Of a stretch of DNA of 64,000 nucleotides, positions 48,001 to 60,179 are shown one piece after another. The translations under genes were made by a program, and so were the position numbers. The notes under the pieces were generated by a model, which worked only from the letters and a program-made list of their open reading frames with translations, had not been told where the DNA came from and searched no databases. The DNA lies in contig CAIIXF020000003.1 of assembly GCA_903813345.2 (NCBI GenBank), positions 13,468,931-13,532,930 of the forward strand, read 5' to 3'. Each line of letters opens with the position of its first letter. Position 1 is the stretch's first letter. This DNA is from Owenia fusiformis (taxonomy: Eukaryota; Annelida; Polychaeta; Sabellida; Oweniidae).

Positions 48001-51000
48001 AGGCACTTTGTTGAAGTAGAACTTTCAAATAACTGCTGTATATGCAACTTACGTTCTCTGAAGATTTCAAAGCTCTTGAAATTAAATTTTTTGGTGTTTA
48101 CTCTATAAAATTTGACATTTTCAGGGAACTGTCTCATGTATAAAGTCAATCATCATTGGCTGCACAAAACACTGTGTGAGCACAGGACCGTAGGTCCTTT
48201 ATTATTAACATTTAGTGCTACAAGTTTTAAAGTTTTGATGTTGTTATGGTCTCCATTTTTTGTGACGGCAATTGGCAGTTGGTGGTTGGCGGTTGACCAT
48301 CAGTGTCTGTAACAATTTCTTACACCTTCCAATAACTTGAAAAATACTGTTTAGACGGACTTCAAATTGACCAATTCTTTTTTTCAAAATCATCTACAAG
48401 TTCTCAGAAGTCCACATCTGATTTTAGATTTGAGATTTCACCTTCAATTACCTTCTCAGGGTAAAAAAACTTGCTTCTTTCAAATTGACCATTTTTTCAA
48501 AATCATCTACAGAGTTCTCAGAAATTCAAATCTGACTTTTTGAACTTATAATATCGTGAGCAACTAGGTGATGACATTTTGTCATGTTAATGCCTTGTCT
48601 AACCATTTGCAACGATTTTCAAGTAATTGTTTGTTTCTACATTTTAAGTACAACTTAGTCGACTCTCAAATTCCTTGTAATAATTGGAAAGAATATCAAA
48701 AAAGGAATCCAAGTCATAAAAACAATTCCTGTATTTGCGGAAATTGAGTTGGAATAATGTTTGGAGTTTTATAAAAACTTGTAAATATTTAAATTGCATA
48801 TTTTGATAATGTCATGAAATCTGACTTTCAGAGTCTAATAGTATTGAAACTAATGCAGCAGTGCTAGGAAAGAGACCAAAGAGACCATGGCATGAGCTTG
48901 TTATCCTGGAAAACAAGGACTTGAAGTGTAAGTTATTTAAGGATTTAAGCCCTAGACTATGTACGTCGACTGATATCATTCCTTGAAGATGTTATTTCAA
49001 ACTCTGGACGATATTCACAGAATTGAGTGCTAAGTTTAGGAAACAACACCCGAGCGGAATGAATTAGCCACAATACATTGAGTCCCGGGCTTAAATTCTT
49101 TTCATACTAGTGCAAAATATTTTCCTACAAATCAGCCAAAAGATACGCAATCTCAAGAGGAACATATTATCAATGAAACTTTTTGCAAGGGTCAAGTTTG
49201 CAAAGTATCAGTTTCAATCTGTAGAGTCAAGTTGTAACATTGACAACCATTCAACAAATGACATTGGGTGGGTTGTTGGTTATATAATGCAGTGCAGTTA
49301 TATGAAATAATGTTTTCAGATTGGCTGGAATCTGACACATCTCACCTAGCTATGTGTGAAATATAGTTTAAGAACATCTCAAAAGTGATCTTCATTTGAG
49401 GCAATCTTATATGCAGATTTGCCCCCCCCCCCTATGATCTCTCAATCATCAGGAGGATGTATTATAAATCATTGGAAAGGTTATTCAATTCCCAGTATTT
49501 TGCCTCAAATTGAGCCAAATTGAGCCATTAATGACAAAGAAATGTATATTCTAAGAACAAAGGGGTTTATTGTTTCAGGTCAAAACTACTGACAATTTGG
49601 GTAGTTTACTTTGACCAGCCTAGGGTAGTTAGAGTCACAATTCTTTCACTAAAACATGCCTAATTCAATTTTAAGAAAAGCCAGAAAGTTTCAGATCAAA
49701 AGACATGGTTGGAAAAAAGTTATCAAAAAGTATTTATCTGAACCGCTAATTGTTTGAGGGTTAGGTGAGCATAAGCGGAACACCTCCCACTTGGAGCACT
49801 TTTTAGTGGTACCAAAGGTGTTCCACTTAATATAGATGGTTTTACTGTATTTTGAACTCGCTCTGTATTAAAATCAACAGGTGGCAGTGGTGGCCATAGT
49901 CTACTTCAGCAGAGTGCAGACTTCAGCAAGATGCTCCTAGAATGGAAATACACACGTTTCTATGTTGAAAATGAGAATGAAGAAGGAGCTGAAGAATTTA
50001 GAGTCACGTGAGTCATATATTATTACTTACTGTAGGTTGGGTTAATTTGGCGCCCGCTTTAATTTGGCGAATTTTGCGAAATTGAAACATTCGCCAATAT
50101 AAATCTTCGCCAAAATTTAGAATGAATTCCCGAGAATTATCTAGGGTATTTCGTCCAGTGTATTTAGGTCACTTCCTGTTTAGTTTTTTCCAAAAATATG
50201 AAAAAATATCTCTCATAAATTGGCTGCAGAACTGGTCAGTCACTCATTAATACTCTGGGAAAAACTAGAAAGGAAAAGCGCGGTATAGTAGCAGCATCGA
50301 TCGAGGTGCAAAATGTAAAGGATGATCTCACAAAAATGTACAAACCTGGTGAATATCGCCAGTGGTCCTCAAAAGAAAAAATGAACATAGCCAAACATGC
50401 CCATTTACATGGTAATTCGTGATTTTTCCCTCTTTCTACAATTTTGGTTGGATACTTTTTTTGTTGATTTTTATGGCACCACCAGAATCGGCGACATATG
50501 GTCTTTTTGTGGATTGTGTTCGGTGTTTGGCATTCAATGGTCAACATCTGTAACAAATGGCAGGTGGTGACATTTTGCATGTTGCTGCCTTGTGTCATTT
50601 TCATGTAGGTGCAAATTGATTTAAAAGTGGCTGCAACTTTCAAACTAACATTTGTACTGCATGAATGGGGAGGTCAATCAATAGTTGATACTTGATCAAC
50701 ATTCTACAATAATGAAAAGCACAAATAGTGACATTGGGAAAAACAAAACAACATAACTTTCTTTTTGGATATTAAAGAATAAATCGTGAATTGTTAAGAG
50801 ATAAATATGCTTTAATGTTTCAAAAATTATATATTGTTCCTTGAGGTTTGTAGATTTGCCGAGTTGCTGTTTCTTGTTTTTCAATTTGAATATAGTCTTG
50901 AATGAAAATGAGGGATCTATCGAATATTTTTCATTATCATAAATTGAACCTTTACATGTGTATTTTCCACCAGGTGCCAAGTAGCAATAGAAAAGCATAT

Positions 51001-54000
51001 TCTCGGAGAGGCCACAGCCAATGAGAAGAAAATCGCTAAACAGCTTGCTGGAGAAAAGGCTTTGGCGTACTGTGAACAAGTCTGCACAAAAGTCATTGTA
51101 AGTTCTGTCAACCTGTATCCAACAGCAAGTGATGTGGGTCATGTCAAAATGTGTAGCTATATTGCCAAAATACTTTTGCTAGTTATGCCAATTTGGCAAT
51201 ATATTACTGCTAATTTAGAAACACATGTACATTACATTTGTTCAAAATTAATAGAAAATTGGTACAGTATTAGTACAGAATTAGCAACATTTGGACAAAA
51301 TCTATAGCAGTAGTAAAGCTTGTCCAAAATTGTAAAAGAAATCTGATGCTCTGCTAATTTTCCGGAAAATAATCCTGATTTTTCCCAAATCAGGTGGTCG
51401 AGGGTATCTTAGATTTACAAAACTTGAAAATTCAGAGAATAATGAAATTCAAACTTGTGAAATATGCAAAATTTAATTTGAGCGAAATTGTGATTTCTCA
51501 AAAAAAAAGATTTTTCATATTTGGTGAAAAGACGTGTACAGGTCAGTGTTTTTCCAAAATTGCAACCACTAAAGCTTTTTGGTTGACGTTTTGGTGTCTT
51601 ATGCATATACTGTTAATACAATTATTCATTTAACAAAAAATGCTGCCTAATGGTGGAACTCTCATCAAATTAAAGATATGAAAATACTGTACCCTCAATT
51701 TAATGCCATAGGATTTTCATATAATGTGAAAGGATTATTTTATATTTGGAACTGTGCAAGTTGTGCTATATTTTCAGGGTCATGATTTCAAAACACAAAT
51801 TACATAGTTTCTGGATTTTAACAATGTCAGCTTGCTTCTCAAAAAACTCATTCCTAAATTCACATTTTTTGTCACTTTCACGTGAATGATCCGAGGCAGG
51901 TAGAGAAAATGTCACGCTCTCAACTCATTCCTAAATTCACATTTTTTGTCACTTTCAGGTGAATGATCCGAGGCAGGTAGAGAAAATGTCACGCTCTCAA
52001 CTATTTCCTAAATTCACATTTTTTGTCACTTTCAGGTGAATGATCCGAGGCAGGTAGAGAAAATGTCACCCTCTCAACTCATTCCTAAATTCACATTTTT
52101 TGTCACTTTCAGGTGAATGATCCGAGGCAGGTAGAGAAAATGTCACGCTCTCAACTATTTCCTAAATTCACATTTTTTGTCACTTTCAGGTGAATGATCC
52201 GAGGCAGGTAGAGAAAATGTCACGCTCTCAACTCATTCCTAAATTCACATTTTTTGTCACTTTCAGGTGAATGATCTGAGGCAGGTAGAGAAAATGTCAC
52301 GCTCTCAACTCATTCCTAAATTCACATTTTTTGTCACTTTCAGGTGAATGATCTGAGGCAGGTAGAGAAAATGTCACGCTCTCAACTCATTCCTAAATTC
52401 ACATTTTTTGTCACTTTCAGGTGAATGATCCGAGGCAGGTAGAGAAAATGTCACGCTCTCAACTCATTCCTAAATTCACATTTTTTGTCACTTTCAGGTG
52501 AATGATCCGAGGCAGGTAGAGAAAATGTCACGCTCTCAACTCATAATGGGGGGGTTAGAAAAGGATGAACCCAAGAAAGATGCAAACATGTTGAATAAAG
52601 GTCCTGGAGCTATGATTATGATGAAGTGGGGATGGGACGGTGTTAGCGCTCTCGGCAGGGGAGGTGGTCTTGTCGAACCTATCCAACCCATAGACTTAAC
52701 CTCGGTTTATGGATTTGAGTTCGCCTTTGGGAAGCGACGTGTTATCACCGATAGTTTCCGTGAGAAAGTAGAACTTATCGCGAAGAATTACATCCATTCT
52801 GATAACCCAGATGATTTGGTGTTCTGTGATGAATTTGGGAAAGAAGAACGTCAAATTATTCATCGTATTCTTACAAATGTAGGACTTAAAGCAAGTACAA
52901 AGACTTTCAAAGTAGGACACGGTCAGTTCAGATGTTTTTTAAGAGCCAGGCGTAAGTTCACATCAATTGAATTGGTGAACATGTTGAGACGCCACGGTGG
53001 AAAATCAAACATGTATACCCTAATGGAGGCCCCAATGATTGTCAGTGAACGTGGTAGGATCCAAGAGCGGAATACGAACATTGGTGGTTTTACAACAGTG
53101 AAATCAACTGCCAAATCAAGTGCACCCCCGCCATCCAAGGAAAACACTGCAAATCCCGCACTGAAGGCTATCTGGCAAAGCGATGCAGTAACTGGATTAG
53201 GTGGTAATGCTAGAGAGAAACTTAGCGCAAAGGGTATACAAGGAACAGCAGCCTCTGCCAGAGCTGCCACTGGGCAACATCAAAATAAATGGGGAAATCA
53301 ACAAGGTGGTAAAAAGTATTACAACCACAGACAAGTGCATGAAGTGCAAGGCTTTCAGGTTGTCAAACCAGACGCAGCTACCGGCAAGGTACCTGATAAT
53401 CGTCCCAAGATCCAAAAGACTCAGTTCACTCGTCAACCGGGACAGCCTGTCGTTTCAAACAAATGGGTGAAATCCGGATCATCAACAGCCGAGACCTACA
53501 AATCCCTACCGCAAAAACAATCTAGTAGTAATTTAGGAGCAACACCCAGCTCTAAACCCATCGGTGGATTTACCATTCCAAAGGTATCTAGCACTACAAC
53601 CTCTTCCCAGTCAAGCTATTCGGGAGTTAAAACTGGATATGAAACTTCGAGCAGCAAGCAAAGTCAAAATAACTATGCATCAGCTAAAGGTAACACCTCT
53701 GGATATAAGAGCCAGGGTAATGCTAGTAACTATGGATCGAGTGCTAGTAACTATGGATCGAGTGCTAGTAACTATGGATCTAGTGCTAGTAACTACGGAT
53801 CTAGTGCTAGCAACTACGGAGCTAGCGCTAGTAACTATGGTGCTCAAGGAAGTTATGGAAATCAAGCTGGGTACTCAACCCCTGCTAATTCAAGTGCCCA
53901 ATCTGTATATGGGACTCAAGGAAGTTATGGGACTCAAGGGAGTTATGGCTATGGGGCAGATAGTAGATATTCAATTCCAGTGGCCACCCCACCTCCTCCC

Positions 54001-54108
54001 CCTCCCCCAGAGGCCCCTGCCCAGTCTAGTTACATTACCACCCCCCAGAACACTTATGGAACAAATTATTCTCAGTATGGAGCTACTAATTATGGCCATC
54101 AATACTGA
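45061..54108 (+). CDS. NKRF-like RNA-binding protein (dsRBD, G-patch, R3H)
   Basis: Coding exons 45061-47280, 47460-47712, 48832-48927, 49881-50007, 50974-51097 and 52498-54108 join in frame to 1476 aa plus stop. The ATG directly follows an acceptor (tattttccag), so a 5' UTR exon lies upstream. Residues 1-740: Q/M-rich coiled coil, a duplicated 'MGLPMGFGRGFG' motif (about 168 and 352) and a GGMM-rich stretch. Exons 3 and 5-6 encode dsRBD halves ('GPSKRMAKSIAYARTEEML', 'NEKKIAKQLAGEKAL'). Exon 7 begins 'VEKMSRSQL', then a G-patch (975-1002) and R3H (1026-1092; R1058, H1062), the C-terminal order of human NKRF, which regulates XRN2 and rRNA processing. The tail is S/N/Y/G-rich with (SNYGSSA)n. 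Human NKRF is 690 aa; the long N-terminus is different, so orthology is likely but unproven. Confidence 0.85.
47743..47860. repeat. Dispersed repeat start in intron of the NKRF-like gene
   Basis: 'ggctcacatagtgagcct' followed by tandem 'ggtccgtccg' units. I recall this type of sequence from bivalve genomes. Its downstream end is not defined. Confidence 0.5.
51847..52545 (+). repeat. 77-bp tandem array replicating the splice acceptor of the last NKRF-like exon
   Basis: Nine exact-period units. The exon start 'gtgaatgat' falls at 51882, 51959, 52036, 52113, 52190, 52267, 52344, 52421 and 52498. Each unit is ttttttgtcactttcag/GTGAATGATCCG plus the first ~45 nt of the exon and a short linker. 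In the first unit the AG is changed to AC. Only the last unit continues into the exon; from any other the frame runs 'SQLIPKFTFFVTFR' into TGA. Confidence 0.95.
53720..53845 (+). repeat. 21-bp coding repeat (SNYGSSA)
   Basis: Six near-identical 21-bp units inside the last exon encode repeated S-N-Y-G-S-S-A. It makes a prion-like, low-complexity stretch. Confidence 0.9.
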
Positions 54109-54285
54109 TGAATCTAGTTACATTACCACCCCTCAAAACACTTATGGAACAAATTATTCTCAGTATGGAGCTACTAATTATGGCCATCAATATCGATGAG
54201 TCTAGTTACATTACCACCCCTCAAAACACTTATGGGACAAACTACTCACAGTATGGAGCTACTAATTATGGCCATCAATATTGAT
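54025..54285 (+). repeat. Three 88-bp copies of the C-terminal coding end and stop
   Basis: Units start at 54025, 54113 and 54201 and each encodes 'SSYITTPQNTYGTNYSQYG' through 'GHQY' and a stop. Only the first is translated in frame; 88 is not a multiple of three, and the other two lie in the 3' UTR. In unit 2 the first stop is changed to CGA but a TGA follows. Confidence 0.9.
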
Positions 54286-55660
54286 CTAAGAATAAAACGA
54301 AATGAAGAATATTCATCCATTGTTATCCTATGTTAAAAGCATAGGATATAGCACAGAAAGGAGTGAATGACTTTTATCCTGTATCTTGAATGTATAGGAT
54401 ATGCTGTTATCTCAAACAAGAAATGACGTATTGAGATATTATGGATGATGAAGTAATTTATCTCAAGGAAAAAATGACTTATTGAGATATAGCCTAATTG
54501 TAAATATTTTAATTAAATCAGCATAGCGAAAGGATAATCCTTGTGAGTTTTATCAAGTACAAAAATTAAATGTTCATGATATCTCCCAGGCCTCCCTTGT
54601 ATGCTCAGAGAGCTTTATTTAAAGGAAAAACGACTTATTGACATATTATTTGATGAAATCTCAAAGAAGAAAGAACCAATATGAGACGTATAACTGTACA
54701 TCTCGTAGTTATATAATCTATCAGTCTCCATGATATTCTAATCTTTTCAATACACAGAACATCTTATCTCAAACAAAAAAGGACTTATTGAGATATATAC
54801 ATCTAACTGTACAAAGTAGTATAATCAATCGAGTTTACATAATATCCTAAATCTGATCAATGCTTGGAGCATCTTATCTCAAACAAGAAAGGACTTCTTG
54901 AGATACATTCGTACATAGTAATATAATCATTTGGTGTAGGTGTTATAGGGTAACACATCTACATGATATCCTATATCTGTTCAATGCACGGAGCATCTTA
55001 TCTCAAACAAGAAAGGACTTATTGAGATACATTCGTACATAGTAATATAATCATTTGGTGTAGGTGTTATAGGGTTCTACATGATATCCTATATCTGTTC
55101 AATGCACGGAGCATCTTATCTCAAACAAGAAAGGACTTATTGAGATATATGTGTGTACATACTACATAGTAATATAATCATTTGGTGTAGGTGTAATAGG
55201 GTTCTACATGATATCCTATATCTGTTCAATGCACGAGCATCTTATTTCAAACAAGAAAGGACTTATTGAGATACATTCGTACATAGTAATATAATCATTT
55301 GGTGTAGGTGTAATAGGGTTCTACATGATATCCTATATCTGTTCAATGCACGGAGCATCTTATCTCAAACAAGAAAGGACTTATTGAGATATAATAGCAA
55401 GTAAATTGACTGTACTGTAAAACATGTAATTTTGGCTTCTTGGAATAGGTGATTTTCAAATTTTGAGGGGATGTGTTTGATACAGTTTGATGGTTTTGCA
55501 ATTGGAAAGTGAGAAGTGTGCCAAAATATACCTGTTTTAAAGTAATTTCATTCAATTGATGTGTTTATCGAATATAATATACATGTACATGTCTTCGGTC
55601 TGGTAGTATGTAGGACTTCTTTGCTATGTTGGTGTATGGTTTAAATAAAATATACTAACT
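54286..55660 (+). other. 3' UTR of the NKRF-like gene with 118-126-bp tandem repeat
   Basis: Five units marked by 'gcatcttatctcaaac' at about 54869, 54993, 55111, 55237 and 55355; weaker related units extend back to 54400. Each holds 'aaaggacttattgagata'. A polyadenylation signal AATAAA is at 55644-55649. Confidence 0.7.
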
Positions 55661-55757
55661 TTGTGTTTGACAGCATATCAAGCTTTCATTGAATTCTATA
55701 TTTGGTTCAGCAGAGAATAACATTGGTCTCAACACAATTCCCATCAATTAAAACGTA

Positions 55758-56829
55758 CAGGGTGTTCCAAAAGTAACAGGACTGGTGCTGGCATTTCGTC
55801 AATTTTGCACTGAGTATCTTCAAATTTTCACAGATTGTACTTTGAAGTATTGCAACTTTAATTACAAAGTTTCAGAAAAAATGATGAAATGCGGTTAGAG
55901 TTATGGTTGCTATAGTAACATGACATTCCAATACCCGGGGTAACTTTTCTCCTGAAAATATGATATCTAACATTTTTGTATTACTCAAGAAAGTATCTAA
56001 TTCACCTATTATAATACAACATTTCTTGTTTATTTTATGAGTTCCTTTGTTGTAAAGGTGTTGCTATACAACTCAGATTCAAGTATAATTTCATAATGAT
56101 AATAACATGTATTCAATTTCCTGGAATATCACTATGTATAACAGTCTGAACAATTCACGGTTGAGTTTTTGAAAAGACCCAATTTGAAGCCAGTCATCTA
56201 CCTTGATAGCGCGCCTGCCAGCAAGTCGCCATTAAAGACCATGCAGCTATAGAAGAACTATAGGTCTTGAGGTCTAAAACCATGCACCATACTCCTCTGA
56301 TCATGCAATATCTAATTTTTACTTATATTAAGGACGGGATGCTAATCAATGCTGTAAGACCTTTAAAGATGAGAATGACTTTCTCCAAATTGTCCAATCG
56401 ACCCTGCGTGACATGCCCTCAAATGGGTTCACTCATGTGTTTGGGTCATGGATACAGAGTACTACTCTTGTACTGATCAAAGAGGAGCCTATTTTTCAAA
56501 GTAGAGGATACAAAGGAATATCGAATGATGTAAAACAAATGTAATTCCCACCAGTTGTTGCATTTTAACTTTGATATGGCATGTACAAAATGATATGGCA
56601 TGTACAAAATGCTTAATGTCTCTGTAACTTTTTACGTGGAATGTTGCCCCGGGTATTGTGATGTCATGTTACTATAGCAACCATAACTCTACCCGAGTTT
56701 CATATATTTTGTAGAAACTTTGCAGTCTTAGTAACGATACATGAAAGTACATTATGTAAAATTTTGAAGACGATTGGTGCATATTTAACAAAATGCCAGC
56801 ACCAGTCCTGTTACTTTTGGAACACCCTG
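55758..56829. mobile_element. Mariner-like element with long TIRs
   Basis: Ends CAGGGTGTTCCAAAAGTAAC, inverted similarity extending about 190 bp inward, flanked by TA (55756-55757, 56830-56831). 1072 bp. No intact transposase; the interior ORF (56267-56476) is unrecognised. Confidence 0.8.
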
Positions 56830-56831
56830 TA

Positions 56832-57767
56832 TGTAGTTATCACCAGAAGCAAGACATGTCTCCCTTGGCTTAACTGACTTTTTTTCTAAACTGGCACAAG
56901 ATGTCTAAAAACTTCTCATTTGACCCATGTGTTACTGTCAAATACAGGTATGACTGGACCAAAGGTGGAGTGATTGTTAAACTGACATTTAGGCATCAAA
57001 ATATTCCTGCTGTTCAAGTTATAAAATATTTAGACAATAAATGACACCTACAACTAGAAATCAACATTAACATCAATTTCCTCCTGAATCTAATTGGATC
57101 ATAATTTGACTGCTCCTCATTTTGGTGACACAATCTATGCCAGAATAACAGAATAATATCAGATATTAATACTTATTTTTTCTCCATTAGACGAAGAGGC
57201 AAAATGGCAAAATTCACAAACTTCATTTTTTACTCGGACAAAATATTCTGATACTTTGTCCAGAGTTAACGCTGATGCAGAGGAAAGTTGCCGCTGTTAC
57301 AGAGGGAAGTTTACGCTGTTGCAAAAAATGTTGTAGCTGCAGAAGAAAAATAGATGAATTAGCCCTAACTGAATTTCCGGGATGGCTTGAATGTATGGAT
57401 CGCTTCAGGCGCTTTGACTCCCAATACATGCCTCGCCTCTACATGTGAGGTAGATGAAATGGTTGGTATGGGGGGGGGGGCAAGAGGATTGATGCAAGAC
57501 TAGAAATCTGAGAATTACAGGCCGTTAAAATATATTTGCTCCTAATAGGTTTACTACTGTCTTGTAAGTCATAAGCTTCAGTGATGCTACAACATTTTCA
57601 TTTATTAATCAGATTCCTGTGTAACTCAGTATTGACACGCCCGGTGATTGTACAAAATGGATAGAGGGGGGATTAGGCGATTTCTGCAAGAAAACTCAAC
57701 GGAAGATTTATTTTTTCAAGAGAAAATTTACAACTGAATTGCCAAATGAATAGGCGCAGTGTAGTAT
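56832..57767. other. Intergenic, no gene seen
   Basis: Low-complexity pieces, a G run near 57470. A 68-codon minus ORF at 57223-57429 has no recognisable feature. Confidence 0.4.
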
Positions 57768-57815
57768 GTATCCAACAGACTGACTAGAAGTCAGTCTGTT
57801 ATGATGTACTACTTT
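57768..57815. repeat. 50-bp hairpin (copy B)
   Basis: 'gtagtatgtatccaacagac' pairs with 'gtctgttatgatgtactac'. It shares its arms with the hairpin at 43971-44022. Confidence 0.65.
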
Positions 57816-57874
57816 CCTGTGGAAATTGCAGTGACATTTTTTTGCGCGAAATTATCAATTAGAGGAACCATTCC

Positions 57875-58990
57875 TTTGTATAGAAATACAAAGGAATTTT
57901 TGGATGATTTTAAAAAAGTATTCAAAAAATTAAAACAAAATCCCCTAAAATAGATAAAAATCAAGATAAACCTTTTATTTCATTAACAAGATACTTTTTT
58001 AAAATCAACCAAAATGACCTTTGTACAATTACAATTACAGATGAAGTTATAAATACAAAGGAGGAACTGAATGATCTACACAAGACATTACTGAAAAATG
58101 ATCATGTAATATGGCACCAACAAATGTGGAATGAAGGTAGGAACATTAACGACAATAAATTGAGGTTGTACAGAATTCATAAATCCCATGCCATTGGCCC
58201 TGAGGCTTATGTGAATGCTAACCTCACCCGCCATGAAAGACGTGCCATCGCTCAACTACGAAGTGGCACTTTACCGTTAAAATTAGAAACGGGCGGTTAT
58301 ATCAATATGCCTCTTGAGGAGCGCCTCTGTCATTGCGGTAACGCTGTCGAAACAGAACTGCATTTTCTGATAGAATGCCCTTTATACCAGCTCGAGAGGA
58401 ATGAGCTTATGGATAGTGCAAGGACAATATTTGGCGATGACTTTGAAACATCTAACCTTGCAAAATATTGTTTGATAATGAACTGTGAGCTCCTTCAACG
58501 TCGTTTGGGAAAGACAATTATTAAACTATGTATTAAAAGACGATCATTTTAACTTGTTTAAAAACTTTGGTCTTAAAAGTGATTATTGTACACCATAGTG
58601 TCTCATATGCCGACACCGGCAGGGCCAGTGATTTTATGTAGTTTTTAATAATATGTAATCTTATATATTGGCGTGACACTTAAATAAATAAATACATACA
58701 TACATGTACATATATGTCGCTTTGTTCCAATGAGGTTCGGAAAGATGTTTCATTTCACTCTGGAAACGTGATAACGAGAACAAAACGAGTGTTTGATGTG
58801 TTTTCTAAAACAATATAGATGAAAGTACATATATATTTTTCAAATTATATTGTTACTATTCAAAAGTAACCATTAAATTGACGATGTGTTACATTTTTAG
58901 ATTTTTTTTCATGATTGGTTTAAGAAAAACGTGTGTTCAAAAAGTTCTCCATATCGATACCATTCCTCAGAATTTGAAATCTAAATAAAA
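57875..58990 (+). mobile_element. Copy of the foldback element 61714-62412, carrying a LINE fragment
   Basis: 57875-58035 and 58710-58990 match the right half of the foldback element at 62010-62410 (landmarks 'gattttaaaaaagtat', 'tgaggttcggaaagatg', 'atcgatacca'). The sequence between is a LINE 3' end. Confidence 0.65.
58036..58705 (+). pseudogene. LINE ORF2 C-terminal fragment
   Basis: Open from about 58038 to 58552: 'NDLHKTLLKND', 'RRAIAQLRSGTLPL' and the terminal knuckle 'RLCHCGNAVETELHFLIECP' are typical of the end of CR1-like LINE polyproteins. It is followed by an (aaat/acat)n tail at 58681-58705. No catalytic domain. Confidence 0.8.
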
Positions 58991-59727
58991 CCTGTATTGT
59001 TCAATAAACCTGTCAGGATCCGATATAATACTGCAAAAACAAGGAGCAAAGCTGTGTCAGTTTCAATTTCATTTTTTTTATTTCATGATTATCTTTATAT
59101 ACATAAAATATTTTTTCAACTGATTACAGATGATTAAATGAAAGTTTTACAGTATACCATTTTTGATTTACCATTGAAAAGTTATTTGAATATATTTCAT
59201 GGATACAAATTTTATCCATCGAATTTATAAAAAGAGATCACATATCTTGAGAATTCAGTCTATTGATCATCATGTCCATCTTATCCCGTGCCAGGACTAT
59301 ACGTAGAGATAGTCTTGGAACGAGATAAATGTCCATCCTGTGGGAAAACAGGAAATTTTGTGCACAAATTCACTTCCCAAATATAAACATTTTAACAATT
59401 CAATTAAGAAGGTACAATTTCATGCTATAAAAAGTAACACAGCATGTTGTCAAATGGAAATAAAGCTAGGTGAAGTAACAAATATGCAAATTAATATACT
59501 CCACCGGCCATTTTGAATGGCACTTTCTATGTAAACAAATATTTTTCAATCCCAGATTTTAACATATGTGGGGTATAGTCTGAATATTTTCATTCCAATT
59601 ATAGTCTAAGAAAGAAGTACACAACTATTTACATAATTTCCTTTTTATTATTATTATAATTTGCCCCTGAGTAGAATTGAACTCAAAATAACTCAACATC
59701 ACAAATGACTCAGTCTAAATTAGGTAT
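58991..59727. other. Intergenic with one small hairpin
   Basis: A 50-bp hairpin at 59282-59331 ('ttatcccgtgccaggactat' versus 'atagtcttggaacgagataa'). No gene seen. Confidence 0.45.
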
Positions 59728-59955
59728 GCACTGGCGGATCCAGGGGAAGGGGGCATGCCCCCTCCCCCCCACTTGGGAGGTCCCAGAAAGTTTTTGGCCA
59801 ATATATTTTGTAGGGCCTAATCAGTAGGCCTTTTTGGGCATTACTTCAACTTTTGGGCCTTTTTAGGCCGAATTATCAAAAGATGGGCCTCAATTTTTTT
59901 TAATTTTAGAGGTGCGCAATTATGCCCCCCCCCCTGTTGGCTTCTGGATCTGCCA
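59728..59955. mobile_element. Short MITE, cactggcggatccag ends (copy 1)
   Basis: Inverted ends 'ctggcggatccag' and 'ctggcagatccag', C-rich and 'gggcct'-rich interior. A second copy is at 60690-60940. Confidence 0.6.
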
Positions 59956-60179
59956 GTATATATAATGTGAAAGACTTATTGAAACATCATTTTTAGATTA
60001 TAAATAACACAACAATATGGCATGTATAAATGCCTTCATTCGAACAAAATAATCCATGAATGGAAATAGAATGCTTGCTTTTTTGAAAGCGAATCCCCTT
60101 GGCAAAAGCTGTAACTACTTTTATCCCATACTTGGACGTGTTACGGGTACATAAAGCCGGTTTGTAAAAACTTATATTT

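Noticed and set aside
53564-54199. 211-codon ORF overlapping the last NKRF-like exon
   Set aside because: Shifted-frame shadow of the S/N/Y/G-rich repeat region; only its final part corresponds to the second copy of the C-terminal unit.
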